From: an uncultured Pelagibacteraceae bacterium
GTDB lineage: Bacteria; Pseudomonadota; Alphaproteobacteria; Pelagibacterales; Pelagibacteraceae
Length of the DNA: 64,000 nt
Direction: 5' to 3'
NCBI GenBank assembly: GCA_902589725.1
Contig: CACITU010000005.1
Coordinates: forward strand, 1-64,000
Shown here piece by piece: positions 19,071-29,392 of this stretch. The notes below the pieces were generated by a model. It did not search any database and was not told where the DNA came from. It saw only the letters and a program-made list of their open reading frames with translations. The position numbers and the translations under genes were made by a program. Every line of letters begins with the position of its first letter. The stretch's first letter is position 1.

Positions 19071-19806
19071 TTTTTATTTCGTAGGTAATTTTTCAAATAT
19101 CCATAAAAAGCCTTCTAAAAAATCTGAAGTTACTTCACAAATTATCTATGGTGAGAAATTCAAAATTTTATCAAAAAATAAAAGTTGGATTAAAATTAAA
19201 GCTTTATTTGATAATTATGAGGGGTTTATAAAAAATTCAAAATATATAAAGAAATTTACACCATTGTATAAAGTTAGCGTTCTCAAAGCTAAAATTTTTA
19301 ATAAACCAGGAATCACATCAAACAGTTGGCTTCCACTTGCATCTAAATTATGTGTTTTAGCACATAATAAAAATTATATAAAAATTGAAAAAAATAAATG
19401 GATTAAAAAAAAAGATATTAAAAAATTAAATCATAAAGATTTTAACTTTGTAAGAGTATTTAAAAAATTTTTAAATGTGAAATATGTATGGGGAGGCAAA
19501 ACATTTAAAGGTATTGACTGTTCAGCTTTATTACAAATATTTTTTATGTATAATAATTCTTTCTACCCAAGAGATACTAAGGATCAGATCAAATATGCAA
19601 AAATAAAATCAAAAAAAAGAAAATTCAAAAAAGGAGATATTATTTTTTGGAAAGGTCATGTTGCTGTATGTTTAAATTCCAGACAACTAATTCATGCGTA
19701 TGGACCAGAAAAAAAAGTGATTATTATGCCAATTATAGAAACAATCAATAGGATTCAAAGAACTGCTAACCTAGAGGTAAAAAAAGTATCTAGAATAAAA
19801 TATTAA
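19057..19806 (+). CDS. NlpC/P60 peptidase with N-terminal SH3-like domains
   Basis: A 249-residue protein. Residues 1 to about 125 look like two SH3b-type domains (NIHKKPSKKSEV, SKNKSWIKIK). The C-terminal NlpC/P60 domain has catalytic Cys in FKGIDCSALLQIF, His in GHVAVCL and IHAYGPEKK. These enzymes cleave D-Glu-diamino acid bonds in peptidoglycan peptides. No signal peptide is seen, so a cytoplasmic muropeptide-recycling role fits the overlapping AmpG-like gene. The start is TTG 19057 or GTG 19060. The stop shares a TTAA with the convergent gene. Confidence 0.83.
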   Translation: MVQNNFYFVGNFSNIHKKPSKKSEVTSQIIYGEKFKILSKNKSWIKIKALFDNYEGFIKNSKYIKKFTPLYKVSVLKAKIFNKPGITSNSWLPLASKLCVLAHNKNYIKIEKNKWIKKKDIKKLNHKDFNFVRVFKKFLNVKYVWGGKTFKGIDCSALLQIFFMYNNSFYPRDTKDQIKYAKIKSKKRKFKKGDIIFWKGHVAVCLNSRQLIHAYGPEKKVIIMPIIETINRIQRTANLEVKKVSRIKY

Positions 19807-20699
19807 TTTCTTCCAAAGTCAGGCTTGTCTATATCTTGTTTCAATTTGATGATTTTTGACCTTACTTTTTTAGTCTGAATAAGTTTTTTAACAATAGACT
19901 TATTATTTTTCGAATTAATATCTTTTTTAAATTGATTTAAATTTTTTATAAATAAATTTATCGCTTTTGAAATATTATTTTTATTATTAAAAAAAATGTC
20001 TCGCCACATGATTTCATTAGATGCTGCAATCCTAGAAAAATCTCGTAATCCACCAGCGCTATATTTTATTAACTCATAATTTTGTTTTTTCTCAAAATCT
20101 TGTGCAGATTTCACCAGATTATATGCAATTAAGTGTGGTAAATGACTAGTAATAGAAAAAATTTTATCATGTTTTTCAGCACTCATCACAACTACTTTTG
20201 CTCCAATTTTTTTCCAAAACTTAGTTAGAATATTTATATTATTTTTTTTAATATTTTTTTCTTTAATTATTATGCACCATCTATCGGTAAACATATTTTC
20301 TTTACCATGCTCTGGTCCACTGACCTCTGATCCAGCTATTGGGTGACTTTGAACCCAATGAATACCTTTCTTTAAAAATTTATTTATAATTTTAGAAGTT
20401 TCAATTTTCGAAGAACCAATATCTGTAATCAATGTTTTCGATGGTATAAATTTATTAATTTTTAAAATAATATTTTTGTATTCACTCATTGGTGTACAAA
20501 AAATGATTAAATCAGAATTACTTGTACCTTCTTTTAATGATTTAACAATTGTTCCAGGTAATTTTAATCTTTTTATCTTAGCAATATTTGATTTTGATTT
20601 TTCATAGATGAATATTTTTTTTGCTATTTTTTTTTTGCTAATACGCCTTAATAAAGATGAACCTAATAATCCACAGCCAATAATTAAAATATTTTTCAT
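19803..20699 (-). CDS. tyrC: Prephenate/arogenate dehydrogenase
   Basis: A 298-residue NAD(P)-dependent enzyme of tyrosine synthesis, with a Rossmann start IIGCGLLGSSLLRRI and the family motif HPIAGSEVSGPEHG, then SAEKHDKIFSITSHLPHLIAY. It overlaps hisC by 4 nt (ATGA), an arrangement frequent in alphaproteobacteria where the aminotransferase and dehydrogenase cooperate in aromatic amino acid formation. Confidence 0.92.
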   Translation of the reverse strand: MKNILIIGCGLLGSSLLRRISKKKIAKKIFIYEKSKSNIAKIKRLKLPGTIVKSLKEGTSNSDLIIFCTPMSEYKNIILKINKFIPSKTLITDIGSSKIETSKIINKFLKKGIHWVQSHPIAGSEVSGPEHGKENMFTDRWCIIIKEKNIKKNNINILTKFWKKIGAKVVVMSAEKHDKIFSITSHLPHLIAYNLVKSAQDFEKKQNYELIKYSAGGLRDFSRIAASNEIMWRDIFFNNKNNISKAINLFIKNLNQFKKDINSKNNKSIVKKLIQTKKVRSKIIKLKQDIDKPDFGRN

Positions 20700-21781
20700 C
20701 TTTTTAATATTTGCTTAATAACACTCATAAATTTTAAGTTTTCTTTTTTAGATCCAATAGTTAACCTTAATTTATTCTTTATATGATAACCATCTTCTGT
20801 TGATCTTAAAATAATTCCCTTATTTTTAAGTTTTTCATACAAAAATTTTGCTGAATATCTGCATTTTTCAAAATTAAGTAACAAAAAATTTGCTGAAACT
20901 GAATTTGAAAAAATATTATATGTCTCAAGAAATTTCTTAATTTTTTCAGAATATAATAAATTATGTCTAATCGATTTATTTATGAAAGCTTTATCATTCA
21001 GTGACTCAATGGCAGCTAATTGAGCAATACCATTTACATTAAATGGTGGTTTTATAACATTTAGTGCATCAATTATTTTTTTTGATCCATATCCCCAACC
21101 TACTCTCAGAGAAGCTAATCCAAACATTTTTGAAAAAGTTCTAAGGATGAAAACATTGTTTTTATTTTTAAACAAATCTAAGCCTGAGGTATAATCTTTA
21201 TTTTTCATATATTCTGCATAGGCATCATCTATAACTAGTAAAATTTTTTTATTTAATCTTTTTCTTAATTCTAAAACTTCTTTTTTCGTTAAGTAAGTTC
21301 CTGTAGGATTGTTTGGGTTAGCTATAAACACAATTTTAGTTTTTTTGGTTATATTTTTTAAAATTTCATTTACTGAAACTTTAAAATTAATTTCTTTTGC
21401 AAATACAACTTTTGCACCTACAATTTTTGAGTAAATTCTGTACATTAAAAAACTGTACTCTGGTACCACAACCTCATCTTTTGGGTTTAAAAATAACTGA
21501 CAGAGCATTTGAATAACCTCATCTGAACCAGCTCCACAAATAATTTTCTCAGAATTACATTTATAAGCTTTAGATATTGCTTTTCTTAAACTTTGCGATT
21601 TTCCATCTGGATATTTATCTAAATTCAGATTTTTATTCGATATTATTTTCTTTGCTTTAGGGCTCATACCTAAAGCAGATTCATTTGCAGAAAGCTTAAT
21701 TACGTTCTTTAGTTTCTTAACTTTTGATTTACCAGGTTTATAAGCCTCAATTTTAAATTTTTTGAAATTTGGAGTTATCAT
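20696..21781 (-). CDS. hisC: Histidinol-phosphate aminotransferase (HisC family)
   Basis: A 361-residue fold-type I PLP aminotransferase with SANESALGMSPKA, the cofactor motif FIANPNNPTGTY, DDAYAEY, PLP-binding K218 in LRTFSKMFGLASLRVGWG, and a C-terminal LRLTIGS. It serves histidine synthesis and, given the adjacent prephenate dehydrogenase, probably tyrosine/phenylalanine transamination. It diverges from the riboswitch-controlled metX over 190 bp. Confidence 0.93.
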   Translation of the reverse strand: MITPNFKKFKIEAYKPGKSKVKKLKNVIKLSANESALGMSPKAKKIISNKNLNLDKYPDGKSQSLRKAISKAYKCNSEKIICGAGSDEVIQMLCQLFLNPKDEVVVPEYSFLMYRIYSKIVGAKVVFAKEINFKVSVNEILKNITKKTKIVFIANPNNPTGTYLTKKEVLELRKRLNKKILLVIDDAYAEYMKNKDYTSGLDLFKNKNNVFILRTFSKMFGLASLRVGWGYGSKKIIDALNVIKPPFNVNGIAQLAAIESLNDKAFINKSIRHNLLYSEKIKKFLETYNIFSNSVSANFLLLNFEKCRYSAKFLYEKLKNKGIILRSTEDGYHIKNKLRLTIGSKKENLKFMSVIKQILKR

Positions 21782-21854
21782 TTTTTTTAATTTATGTGCT
21801 CTTTATAGATAAAATTACAAAATTTTATAGAGAATAAGAGGATTTTTTAAAAAA

Positions 21855-21883
21855 TTGACATAATAAATAAGTTCTAGTAAAAA
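21855..21883 (+). promoter_or_regulatory. Sigma-70 promoter of metX
   Basis: A perfect -35 TTGACA (21855-21860) is followed after 17 bp by TAAAAA (21878-21883); TAGTAA at 21875 is an alternative -10. The implied transcription start, about 21889, coincides with the first base pair of the SAM-II riboswitch, which supports the assignment. Confidence 0.65.
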
Positions 21884-21889
21884 AATTAT

Positions 21890-21940
21890 GCGCTGATTTA
21901 ACTGAATTGCGAGCGCTTAAAAAAAACCGCTAAAATAGTT
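21890..21940 (+). promoter_or_regulatory. SAM-II riboswitch upstream of metX
   Basis: The segment follows the SAM-II consensus. Stem P1 is GCGCT (21890-21894) with AGCGC (21912-21916). The loop reads GATTTAACTG, followed by AATTGCG and the conserved GCTAAA at 21929-21934. The loop bases AACT (21900-21903) can pair with AGTT (21937-21940) to form the H-type pseudoknot. SAM-II binds S-adenosylmethionine and represses methionine genes in alphaproteobacteria. The metX ATG is 31 nt further on, consistent with translational control. Confidence 0.93.
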
Positions 21941-21971
21941 TTTTTTCTCACAATTCGAAACAGCTAAAACT

Positions 21972-23087
21972 ATGAATACTGAGAAAAACATTAAAACTTT
22001 AATTGTAAAGAAACCACTAAAATTAGACTGTGGAAAGACCATAAGAGATTTTCCTGTAGCCTATGAAACTTACGGTTCACTTAATTCAAAAAAAGATAAT
22101 GCAATATTAGTTTTTCATGCTCTAACAGGAGATCAATTTGTAACCGGAATAAACCCTGTTACTAACAAAGAGGGTTGGTGGAGTTATGCAGTAGGTCCTG
22201 ATAAGGCTATCGATACAAATAAATATTTTGTTATTTGCTCTAACGTAATTGGTGGATGTATGGGATCATACGGACCAAGTCATAAAGATCCTGATCAAAA
22301 AATTTTTGGAACAAATTTTCCAGTTATTACAATTAATGATATGGTAAATGCTCAATATAATTTACTCGATCATTTTGGTATAGATAAATTATTTTCTATA
22401 ACTGGAGGTTCAATGGGAGGTATGCAGGTCCTTCAGTTTATCAGCAACTTTCCTGATAAATCTAAAACAGTGATACCAATAGCAACTACATCCAGTCATT
22501 CAGCACAAAATATTGCTTTTAACGAACTAGGCAGACAAGCTATTACAGCCGATAGTAACTGGAAAGAGGGGAACTATACATCAAACGATACTAATCCTGG
22601 AAAGGGATTAGCTGTAGCTAGAATGGCAGCACATATAACTTATTTATCTAAAAAAGGTTTGCAGGAAAAATTTGGAAGAAAGTTACAAGAAAGAGAAGAT
22701 CTTAAATTTGGATTTGATGCTGATTTTCAAATAGAAAGTTATTTGAGATATCAGGGCTCAGTATTCGTAGATAGATTTGATGCAAATAGTTATCTTTATA
22801 TAACAAGAGCTATGGATTATTTTGATTTAGCTAAGCAATTCAATGGTAATCTTTCAGAAGCATTTAAAAATACAAAAGCGAAATTTTTTATAATTTCATT
22901 TACTTCAGATTGGCTTTATCCAACCCAAGAAAACAAAGATATTGTGATTGCTTTAAACTCAATAGGATCAAATGTCGGATTTGTAGAAATTGAGTCAGAT
23001 AAAGGTCACGACTCCTTTTTACTAGACGTTCCTGATTTCTTAAGTGCACTTAAAAACTTTTTAGATAAATCTTACGAAGAAAATTAA
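21972..23087 (+). CDS. metX: Homoserine O-acyltransferase MetX
   Basis: A 371-residue alpha/beta hydrolase that acylates homoserine at the entry of methionine synthesis. The nucleophile S147 lies in TGGSMGGMQVLQF, the Asp is in FTSDWLYP and the His in DKGHDSFLLD. Acetyl- versus succinyl-CoA preference is not evident by eye. It is controlled by the upstream SAM-II element and followed 2 nt later by metW, the usual alphaproteobacterial pair. Confidence 0.95.
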   Translation: MNTEKNIKTLIVKKPLKLDCGKTIRDFPVAYETYGSLNSKKDNAILVFHALTGDQFVTGINPVTNKEGWWSYAVGPDKAIDTNKYFVICSNVIGGCMGSYGPSHKDPDQKIFGTNFPVITINDMVNAQYNLLDHFGIDKLFSITGGSMGGMQVLQFISNFPDKSKTVIPIATTSSHSAQNIAFNELGRQAITADSNWKEGNYTSNDTNPGKGLAVARMAAHITYLSKKGLQEKFGRKLQEREDLKFGFDADFQIESYLRYQGSVFVDRFDANSYLYITRAMDYFDLAKQFNGNLSEAFKNTKAKFFIISFTSDWLYPTQENKDIVIALNSIGSNVGFVEIESDKGHDSFLLDVPDFLSALKNFLDKSYEEN

Positions 23088-23089
23088 TT

Positions 23090-23686
23090 ATGAAAAATGA
23101 ATTTCAGGTAATAGCAGATTTAATTGAAAAAGATAAGAAAGTCTTAGATGTAGGTTGTGCTGATGGAACTTTGATGAAATTTTTGAAGGATAATAAAAAC
23201 ATAAATATAAGAGGATTAGAAATTTCAAAAGAAAAAGTGCAAGAATGCATTGCAAAAGGTTTAACAGTAATTGAAGGAAATGCTGAAAAAGATTTAAAGC
23301 AATTTCCAGACAAATCATTTGATTATGTTGTTTTAAGTCAAACCCTACAAGCTTTTCTTAATCCTGAATTAGTTTTAGATGAACTTTTAAGAGTTGGAAA
23401 AAAAGCAATAGTTACAATTCCTAATTTTGGATACTGGAAAGTAAGATTTCACTTATTATTAAAAGGCACAATGCCAATCACTAAAACATTGCCAGATGAA
23501 TGGTATAACACACCAAATTTACATATGTGTACAATCAAAGATTTTTTTCACTTTGTAAAGTCAAAAGATATAAAGATTTTTAAATCACTCGCTTTAAATA
23601 ATCTTAATTCATCAATAATAAGTGAGAGTAATTTAGGGGTTAAAAATTTGTTTGCAGATCTAGGTATATTTTTGATAGAAAAATAA
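23090..23686 (+). CDS. metW: Methionine biosynthesis protein MetW
   Basis: A 198-residue class I methyltransferase-like protein with the SAM motif VLDVGCADGTLMKFL and a later DYVVLSQTLQ. MetW is paired with MetX and is thought to be required for homoserine acylation in such organisms; its own methyltransferase activity is unclear. It lies between metX and gloB with 1-2 nt gaps and so should share the SAM-II control of metX. Confidence 0.93.
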   Translation: MKNEFQVIADLIEKDKKVLDVGCADGTLMKFLKDNKNINIRGLEISKEKVQECIAKGLTVIEGNAEKDLKQFPDKSFDYVVLSQTLQAFLNPELVLDELLRVGKKAIVTIPNFGYWKVRFHLLLKGTMPITKTLPDEWYNTPNLHMCTIKDFFHFVKSKDIKIFKSLALNNLNSSIISESNLGVKNLFADLGIFLIEK

Positions 23687-23687
23687 A

Positions 23688-24407
23688 ATGCGTATCGAAA
23701 TTATACCTTGTCTTCAAGACAACTACAGCTATTTAATAATAGACGAAAGTAACAAATTTGCGTGTGTTGTAGATCCCAGTGAGTCTGAACCAATAATAAA
23801 TTTTCTAAAAAATAAAAATATAAAATTAAAATATATTCTTAATACTCATCATCATTATGATCATATCGGAGGAAACCAAGAATTAAAAAAAAAATATGGG
23901 TCAGTTGTTGTGGGTTTTAAAGGAGACTCAAAAAGAATACCTGGGATAGACGTATTGTTAGAAAACAATCAAATATGGAAAGCTGAAAACTTTGAAGCTA
24001 AAATTATGCATATACCTGGACACACATCAGGCCATATTTGTTTTAATTTTTTTAAAGAAAAATTAGTTTTTACTGGAGATACACTTTTCTCACTTGGCTG
24101 TGGAAGAATATTTGAAGGCTCTTATGAAGAAATGTTTGAGTCTTTGAACAAAATTAAATTATTACCAAAAGAGACAAAAATTTATTGTGGTCATGAATAC
24201 ACTCTTAATAATGCAAAATTTTGTAAAAAATATGATTCTGAAAACAAAGATTTACAAAAAAAAATAGAAAAAATAGAAAAATTAAGAGAAAATGGAATTC
24301 CTACCATACCCTCAACTTTAAAAGAAGAATTGGATTGCAATATATTTTTAAGAGCAAAAGATCTAAAAACCTTTTCAAAATTAAGAGATTTTAAGGATAA
24401 TTTCTAA
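23688..24407 (+). CDS. gloB: Hydroxyacylglutathione hydrolase (glyoxalase II)
   Basis: A 239-residue metallo-beta-lactamase-fold enzyme. The dinuclear metal motif is NTHHHYDHIGG, with further ligands in IPGHTSGH, FTGDTLFSLGCGR and YCGHEYT. It hydrolyses S-lactoylglutathione in methylglyoxal detoxification. It starts 1 nt after metW and may be the last gene of the metX transcript. Confidence 0.93.
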   Translation: MRIEIIPCLQDNYSYLIIDESNKFACVVDPSESEPIINFLKNKNIKLKYILNTHHHYDHIGGNQELKKKYGSVVVGFKGDSKRIPGIDVLLENNQIWKAENFEAKIMHIPGHTSGHICFNFFKEKLVFTGDTLFSLGCGRIFEGSYEEMFESLNKIKLLPKETKIYCGHEYTLNNAKFCKKYDSENKDLQKKIEKIEKLRENGIPTIPSTLKEELDCNIFLRAKDLKTFSKLRDFKDNF

Positions 24408-24417
24408 TTAATTCGGC

Positions 24418-24445
24418 TTGACTAAAGGCTGACTACAACTATATT
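24418..24445 (+). promoter_or_regulatory. Putative promoter of rplU-rpmA-obgE
   Basis: TTGACT (24418-24423) and TATATT (24440-24445) are 16 bp apart in the 64-bp gap before rplU. Both hexamers are one base off consensus, and the position suits the start of a ribosomal protein transcript. Confidence 0.55.
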
Positions 24446-24471
24446 GCGGTAACTTTAAATTAAACCATACA

Positions 24472-24870
24472 ATGTCATACGCAGTAATAAAAACAGGTGG
24501 AAAACAGTATAAAGTAAAATCTGGAGAAATTCTAAAGATTGAAAAACTACCAGATTCTAAACCTGAGACTAAGATAGAGTTTAGTGAAATTTTGGCATAC
24601 GGTGATGACAAATCAATTGAAATTGGAACTCCAAATGTTGAGGGTGCAAAAGTAGAAGCTAATTTAATTAAAAATAGTAAAAATAGAACTATTTTAATTT
24701 TTAAAAAAAGAAGACGACAAAATTCAAGAAGAAAAAATGGGCATAGACAAGAATATTCTATGATAAGAATTAACAAAATTTTTTCAAAAGATGGTAAAGT
24801 GTTATCAGAAGCTGAAAAAATTTCTAAAACTTCAAAAAAAGAAGAAGTTAAGGAAGCAGTAAGCAAATAA
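24472..24870 (+). CDS. rplU: Ribosomal protein L21
   Basis: A 132-residue L21 beginning SYAVIKTGGKQYKVKSGE and carrying the RNA-binding KKRRRQNSRRKNGHRQEYS. It has a Lys/Glu-rich C-terminal extension past the usual length of about 103 residues, common in alphaproteobacterial L21. It is followed by rpmA after 14 nt. Confidence 0.97.
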   Translation: MSYAVIKTGGKQYKVKSGEILKIEKLPDSKPETKIEFSEILAYGDDKSIEIGTPNVEGAKVEANLIKNSKNRTILIFKKRRRQNSRRKNGHRQEYSMIRINKIFSKDGKVLSEAEKISKTSKKEEVKEAVSK

Positions 24871-24884
24871 TTATTAGGTAGATT

Positions 24885-25139
24885 ATGGCAACAAAAAAAG
24901 CAGGTGGATCATCACGAAATGGACGAGATAGTGCCGGTAGAAGACTTGGTGTAAAAAAGTATGGTGGTGAAACAGTAATTCCTGGAAACATAATTGTTAG
25001 ACAAAGAGGAACTAAGATTTTTCCAGGTGAAAATGTTGGTATGGGTAAAGATCATTCAATATTTTCAGTTGTTAAAGGAAAAGTTGTATTCAAAAAATCT
25101 AAATCAGATAGAACTTTCGTTTCTGTAAAGCCCAATTAA
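24885..25139 (+). CDS. rpmA: Ribosomal protein L27
   Basis: An 84-residue L27 with N terminus [20 protein letters not shown], which reaches the peptidyl-transferase centre, then GVKKYGGE and [10 protein letters not shown]. No N-terminal cleavage extension of the Firmicutes type is present. It lies between rplU and obgE. Confidence 0.98.
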   Translation: MATKKAGGSSRNGRDSAGRRLGVKKYGGETVIPGNIIVRQRGTKIFPGENVGMGKDHSIFSVVKGKVVFKKSKSDRTFVSVKPN

Positions 25140-25155
25140 TAGTACAACCAATTAA

Positions 25156-27250
<2,095 letters not shown>

Positions 27251-28501
27251 ATGATTAAATATATGAATTTAATTGGAAGAAAAGCTCGAAAAGCTAGTGA
27301 GTATAAAATTACAACTAAGGTAAAAAATAAAGTTTTAAATGATTATGCGAAATTAATTAAGAATAAAAAAAAATTTATTATTAATCAAAATTCAAAAGAT
27401 ATTGATTTCGCAAGAAAAAAAGGGTTAAAGGAAAACTTAATCAAAAGACTTCATTTAAATGAAGATAAATTAAATGGAATTATAAATTCTATTTTAAAAA
27501 TAGTTAAACTAAGAGACCCTATAGACAAAACTTTAGACAAATGGAAAAGACCAAATGGTTTGAATATAAAAAGAGTATCAATACCAATTGGAATAATTGG
27601 GGTTATTTATGAAAGTAGACCAAATGTAACTTCAGATGTTGCTAGTCTTTGTTTTAAATCCGGAAATGTAGTGATTTTAAAAGGAGGCTCTGAAGCTATA
27701 AATTCTAATAAAGCTTTAGCTAAGTTGTTTAGAAAAGCACTTAAAAAAAATAAAGTTGATGAAAACTTTATACAGTTTATCGATTCAAAACAAAGGAGGC
27801 TTGTAGATATTATGCTTTCTAAGATGAAGAAATATATCGATGTCATCATACCTCGTGGTGGAAAAAATTTAGTTAAAAAAGTTTTAGAATTGTCCAAAGT
27901 ACCTATAATTGGGCACCTAGAGGGACTTTGTCATACTTATATAGATAAAGATGCAGAATTGAAAATGGCTAAAGAAGTTGTCTATAACGCTAAATTAAGA
28001 AATACAAGTATATGCGGTGCAACTGAAACTATTCTTATACATAAAAATATAGTCAAAAAATTTAGTAATACTATTTTGCAGGAACTTGAAAATAGTGGTT
28101 GTAAAATAATTGGCGATAAGATTTTGAAGAATTATTACAAAGGTCAAGTTTATCCTGCAAAAGAAAAAGATTGGTCAACTGAATATTTATCATCAATTGT
28201 ATCCGTTAAAATTGTTAAAAATTCCGAAGAGGCAATTAAGCATATTAACAAATATGGAACTATGCACACTGACTCCATAATTACAAAAAATAAAAAGACA
28301 GCAAAATATTTCTTAAAAAATGTTAAAAGCTCAATTGCAATGCATAATACCTCGACTCAATTTGCTGATGGTGGTGAATTTGGATTTGGTGGAGAAGTTG
28401 GAATTTCTACTAATACTCTACCACCAAGAGGTCCTGTAGGTTTAAATCAATTGATTTCATATAAATATGAAATCACTAGTAATGGTAGAATAAGAAATTA
28501 A
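27251..28501 (+). CDS. proA: Gamma-glutamyl phosphate reductase
   Basis: A 416-residue aldehyde-dehydrogenase-superfamily enzyme that reduces glutamyl-5-phosphate. It has PIGIIGVIYESRPNVTSD, the catalytic Cys in NTSICGATETILIH, and FGFGGEVGISTNTLPPRGPVG. The start follows the proB stop without a gap; the Met at residue 5 is an alternative start. Confidence 0.96.
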   Translation: MIKYMNLIGRKARKASEYKITTKVKNKVLNDYAKLIKNKKKFIINQNSKDIDFARKKGLKENLIKRLHLNEDKLNGIINSILKIVKLRDPIDKTLDKWKRPNGLNIKRVSIPIGIIGVIYESRPNVTSDVASLCFKSGNVVILKGGSEAINSNKALAKLFRKALKKNKVDENFIQFIDSKQRRLVDIMLSKMKKYIDVIIPRGGKNLVKKVLELSKVPIIGHLEGLCHTYIDKDAELKMAKEVVYNAKLRNTSICGATETILIHKNIVKKFSNTILQELENSGCKIIGDKILKNYYKGQVYPAKEKDWSTEYLSSIVSVKIVKNSEEAIKHINKYGTMHTDSIITKNKKTAKYFLKNVKSSIAMHNTSTQFADGGEFGFGGEVGISTNTLPPRGPVGLNQLISYKYEITSNGRIRN

Positions 28502-28502
28502 A

Positions 28503-29024
28503 TTGAATAACACAAAAATAAAAATTGGTGTATTGGGTGGATCATTTGATCCCGCTCATAAAGGACACTTAGCAATTTCGAAAGAAGCAAAGAAACGATT
28601 CAAACTCAAAAAGGTTATTTGGGCAATTACAAAAAAAAATCCATTTAAAAAAGATAGCAAAACTTCAATTGCTCAAAGAATTAAATATTGTAAAAAAATA
28701 ATTGGTACAAATTCATTTATTAAGATCAAATTTTATGAAAAAATTATTAAATCAAATAAAACTATAAATTTAATCAATTATTTAAAAAAAAATAAAAGCA
28801 TTGAAATTTATTTTTTAATGGGTGCCGACAACCTTATTAATTTTCATAAATGGTATAAATATAAAATAATTTTAAAAAAATGTAATATTCTAGTTTTTGA
28901 CAGGCATGGATATAAAAAAAATTCTTTAAAATCAAAGACATTTAAGCAAATGGGTAAGGCCAATCTAGAGTTTATTGAGTTTAATAAAGTCAACATTTCA
29001 TCTTCTCAATTAAGAAAAATTTGA
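28503..29024 (+). CDS. nadD: Nicotinate-nucleotide adenylyltransferase
   Basis: A 173-residue nucleotidyltransferase that adenylates nicotinate mononucleotide for NAD synthesis. It has GVLGGSFDPAHKGHLAIS (HxGH) and FLMGADNLINFHKWYKY. It starts at TTG 28503, one base after the proA stop. The protein ends right after the ISSSQLR motif, where most NadD proteins continue for another 10-20 residues, so it is a compact form. Confidence 0.9.
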   Translation: MNNTKIKIGVLGGSFDPAHKGHLAISKEAKKRFKLKKVIWAITKKNPFKKDSKTSIAQRIKYCKKIIGTNSFIKIKFYEKIIKSNKTINLINYLKKNKSIEIYFLMGADNLINFHKWYKYKIILKKCNILVFDRHGYKKNSLKSKTFKQMGKANLEFIEFNKVNISSSQLRKI

Positions 29025-29041
29025 TAATCTAAAATCAATCA

Positions 29042-29392
29042 ATGGACAAAATTTCAGATTTAAAAGAAATTGTAATCAGCACACTAGATCTCAATAAAGC
29101 TCAAGACATTGTAACTATTGATCTTAAAGACAAAAGTTCTATGGCTGATTACATGATCATTGCAAGTGGAACTTCATCTAGACATATCCAATCTTTATCT
29201 GAGCAAGTTTTAGAAAAACTAAAAAATAATGGTGTAAAAGATTCTAAAATTGAAGGCAAAGAAAGTGCTGAATGGAAACTTGTTGATGGGATTGATTTGA
29301 TTATTCATATTTTTCATCCAGAAAAAAGAAAGTTTTATGAATTAGAAAAAATTTGGTCAGAGTTAATTCCAAAAGAAAAAGTGATGATATGA
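29042..29392 (+). CDS. rsfS: Ribosomal silencing factor RsfS
   Basis: A 116-residue RsfS/Iojap protein with DIVTIDLKDKSSMADYMIIASG, SSRHIQSLSEQV and EWKLVDGIDLIIHIFHPEKRKFYELEKIW. It binds L14 and blocks subunit joining under starvation. Its end overlaps the ctpA start by 4 nt (ATGA). In many alphaproteobacteria rlmH sits between these genes; it is absent here. Confidence 0.95.
   Translation: MDKISDLKEIVISTLDLNKAQDIVTIDLKDKSSMADYMIIASGTSSRHIQSLSEQVLEKLKNNGVKDSKIEGKESAEWKLVDGIDLIIHIFHPEKRKFYELEKIWSELIPKEKVMI

Noticed and set aside
23088-23318. Two minus-strand ORFs (76 and 69 residues) opposite metW
   Set aside because: Both are shadows of metW; composition reflects the complementary codons and no family is recognisable.
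24408-24866. Antisense ORF of 152 residues opposite rplU
   Set aside because: It mirrors the L21 gene, has no ribosome site and no recognisable protein; L21 is unambiguous.
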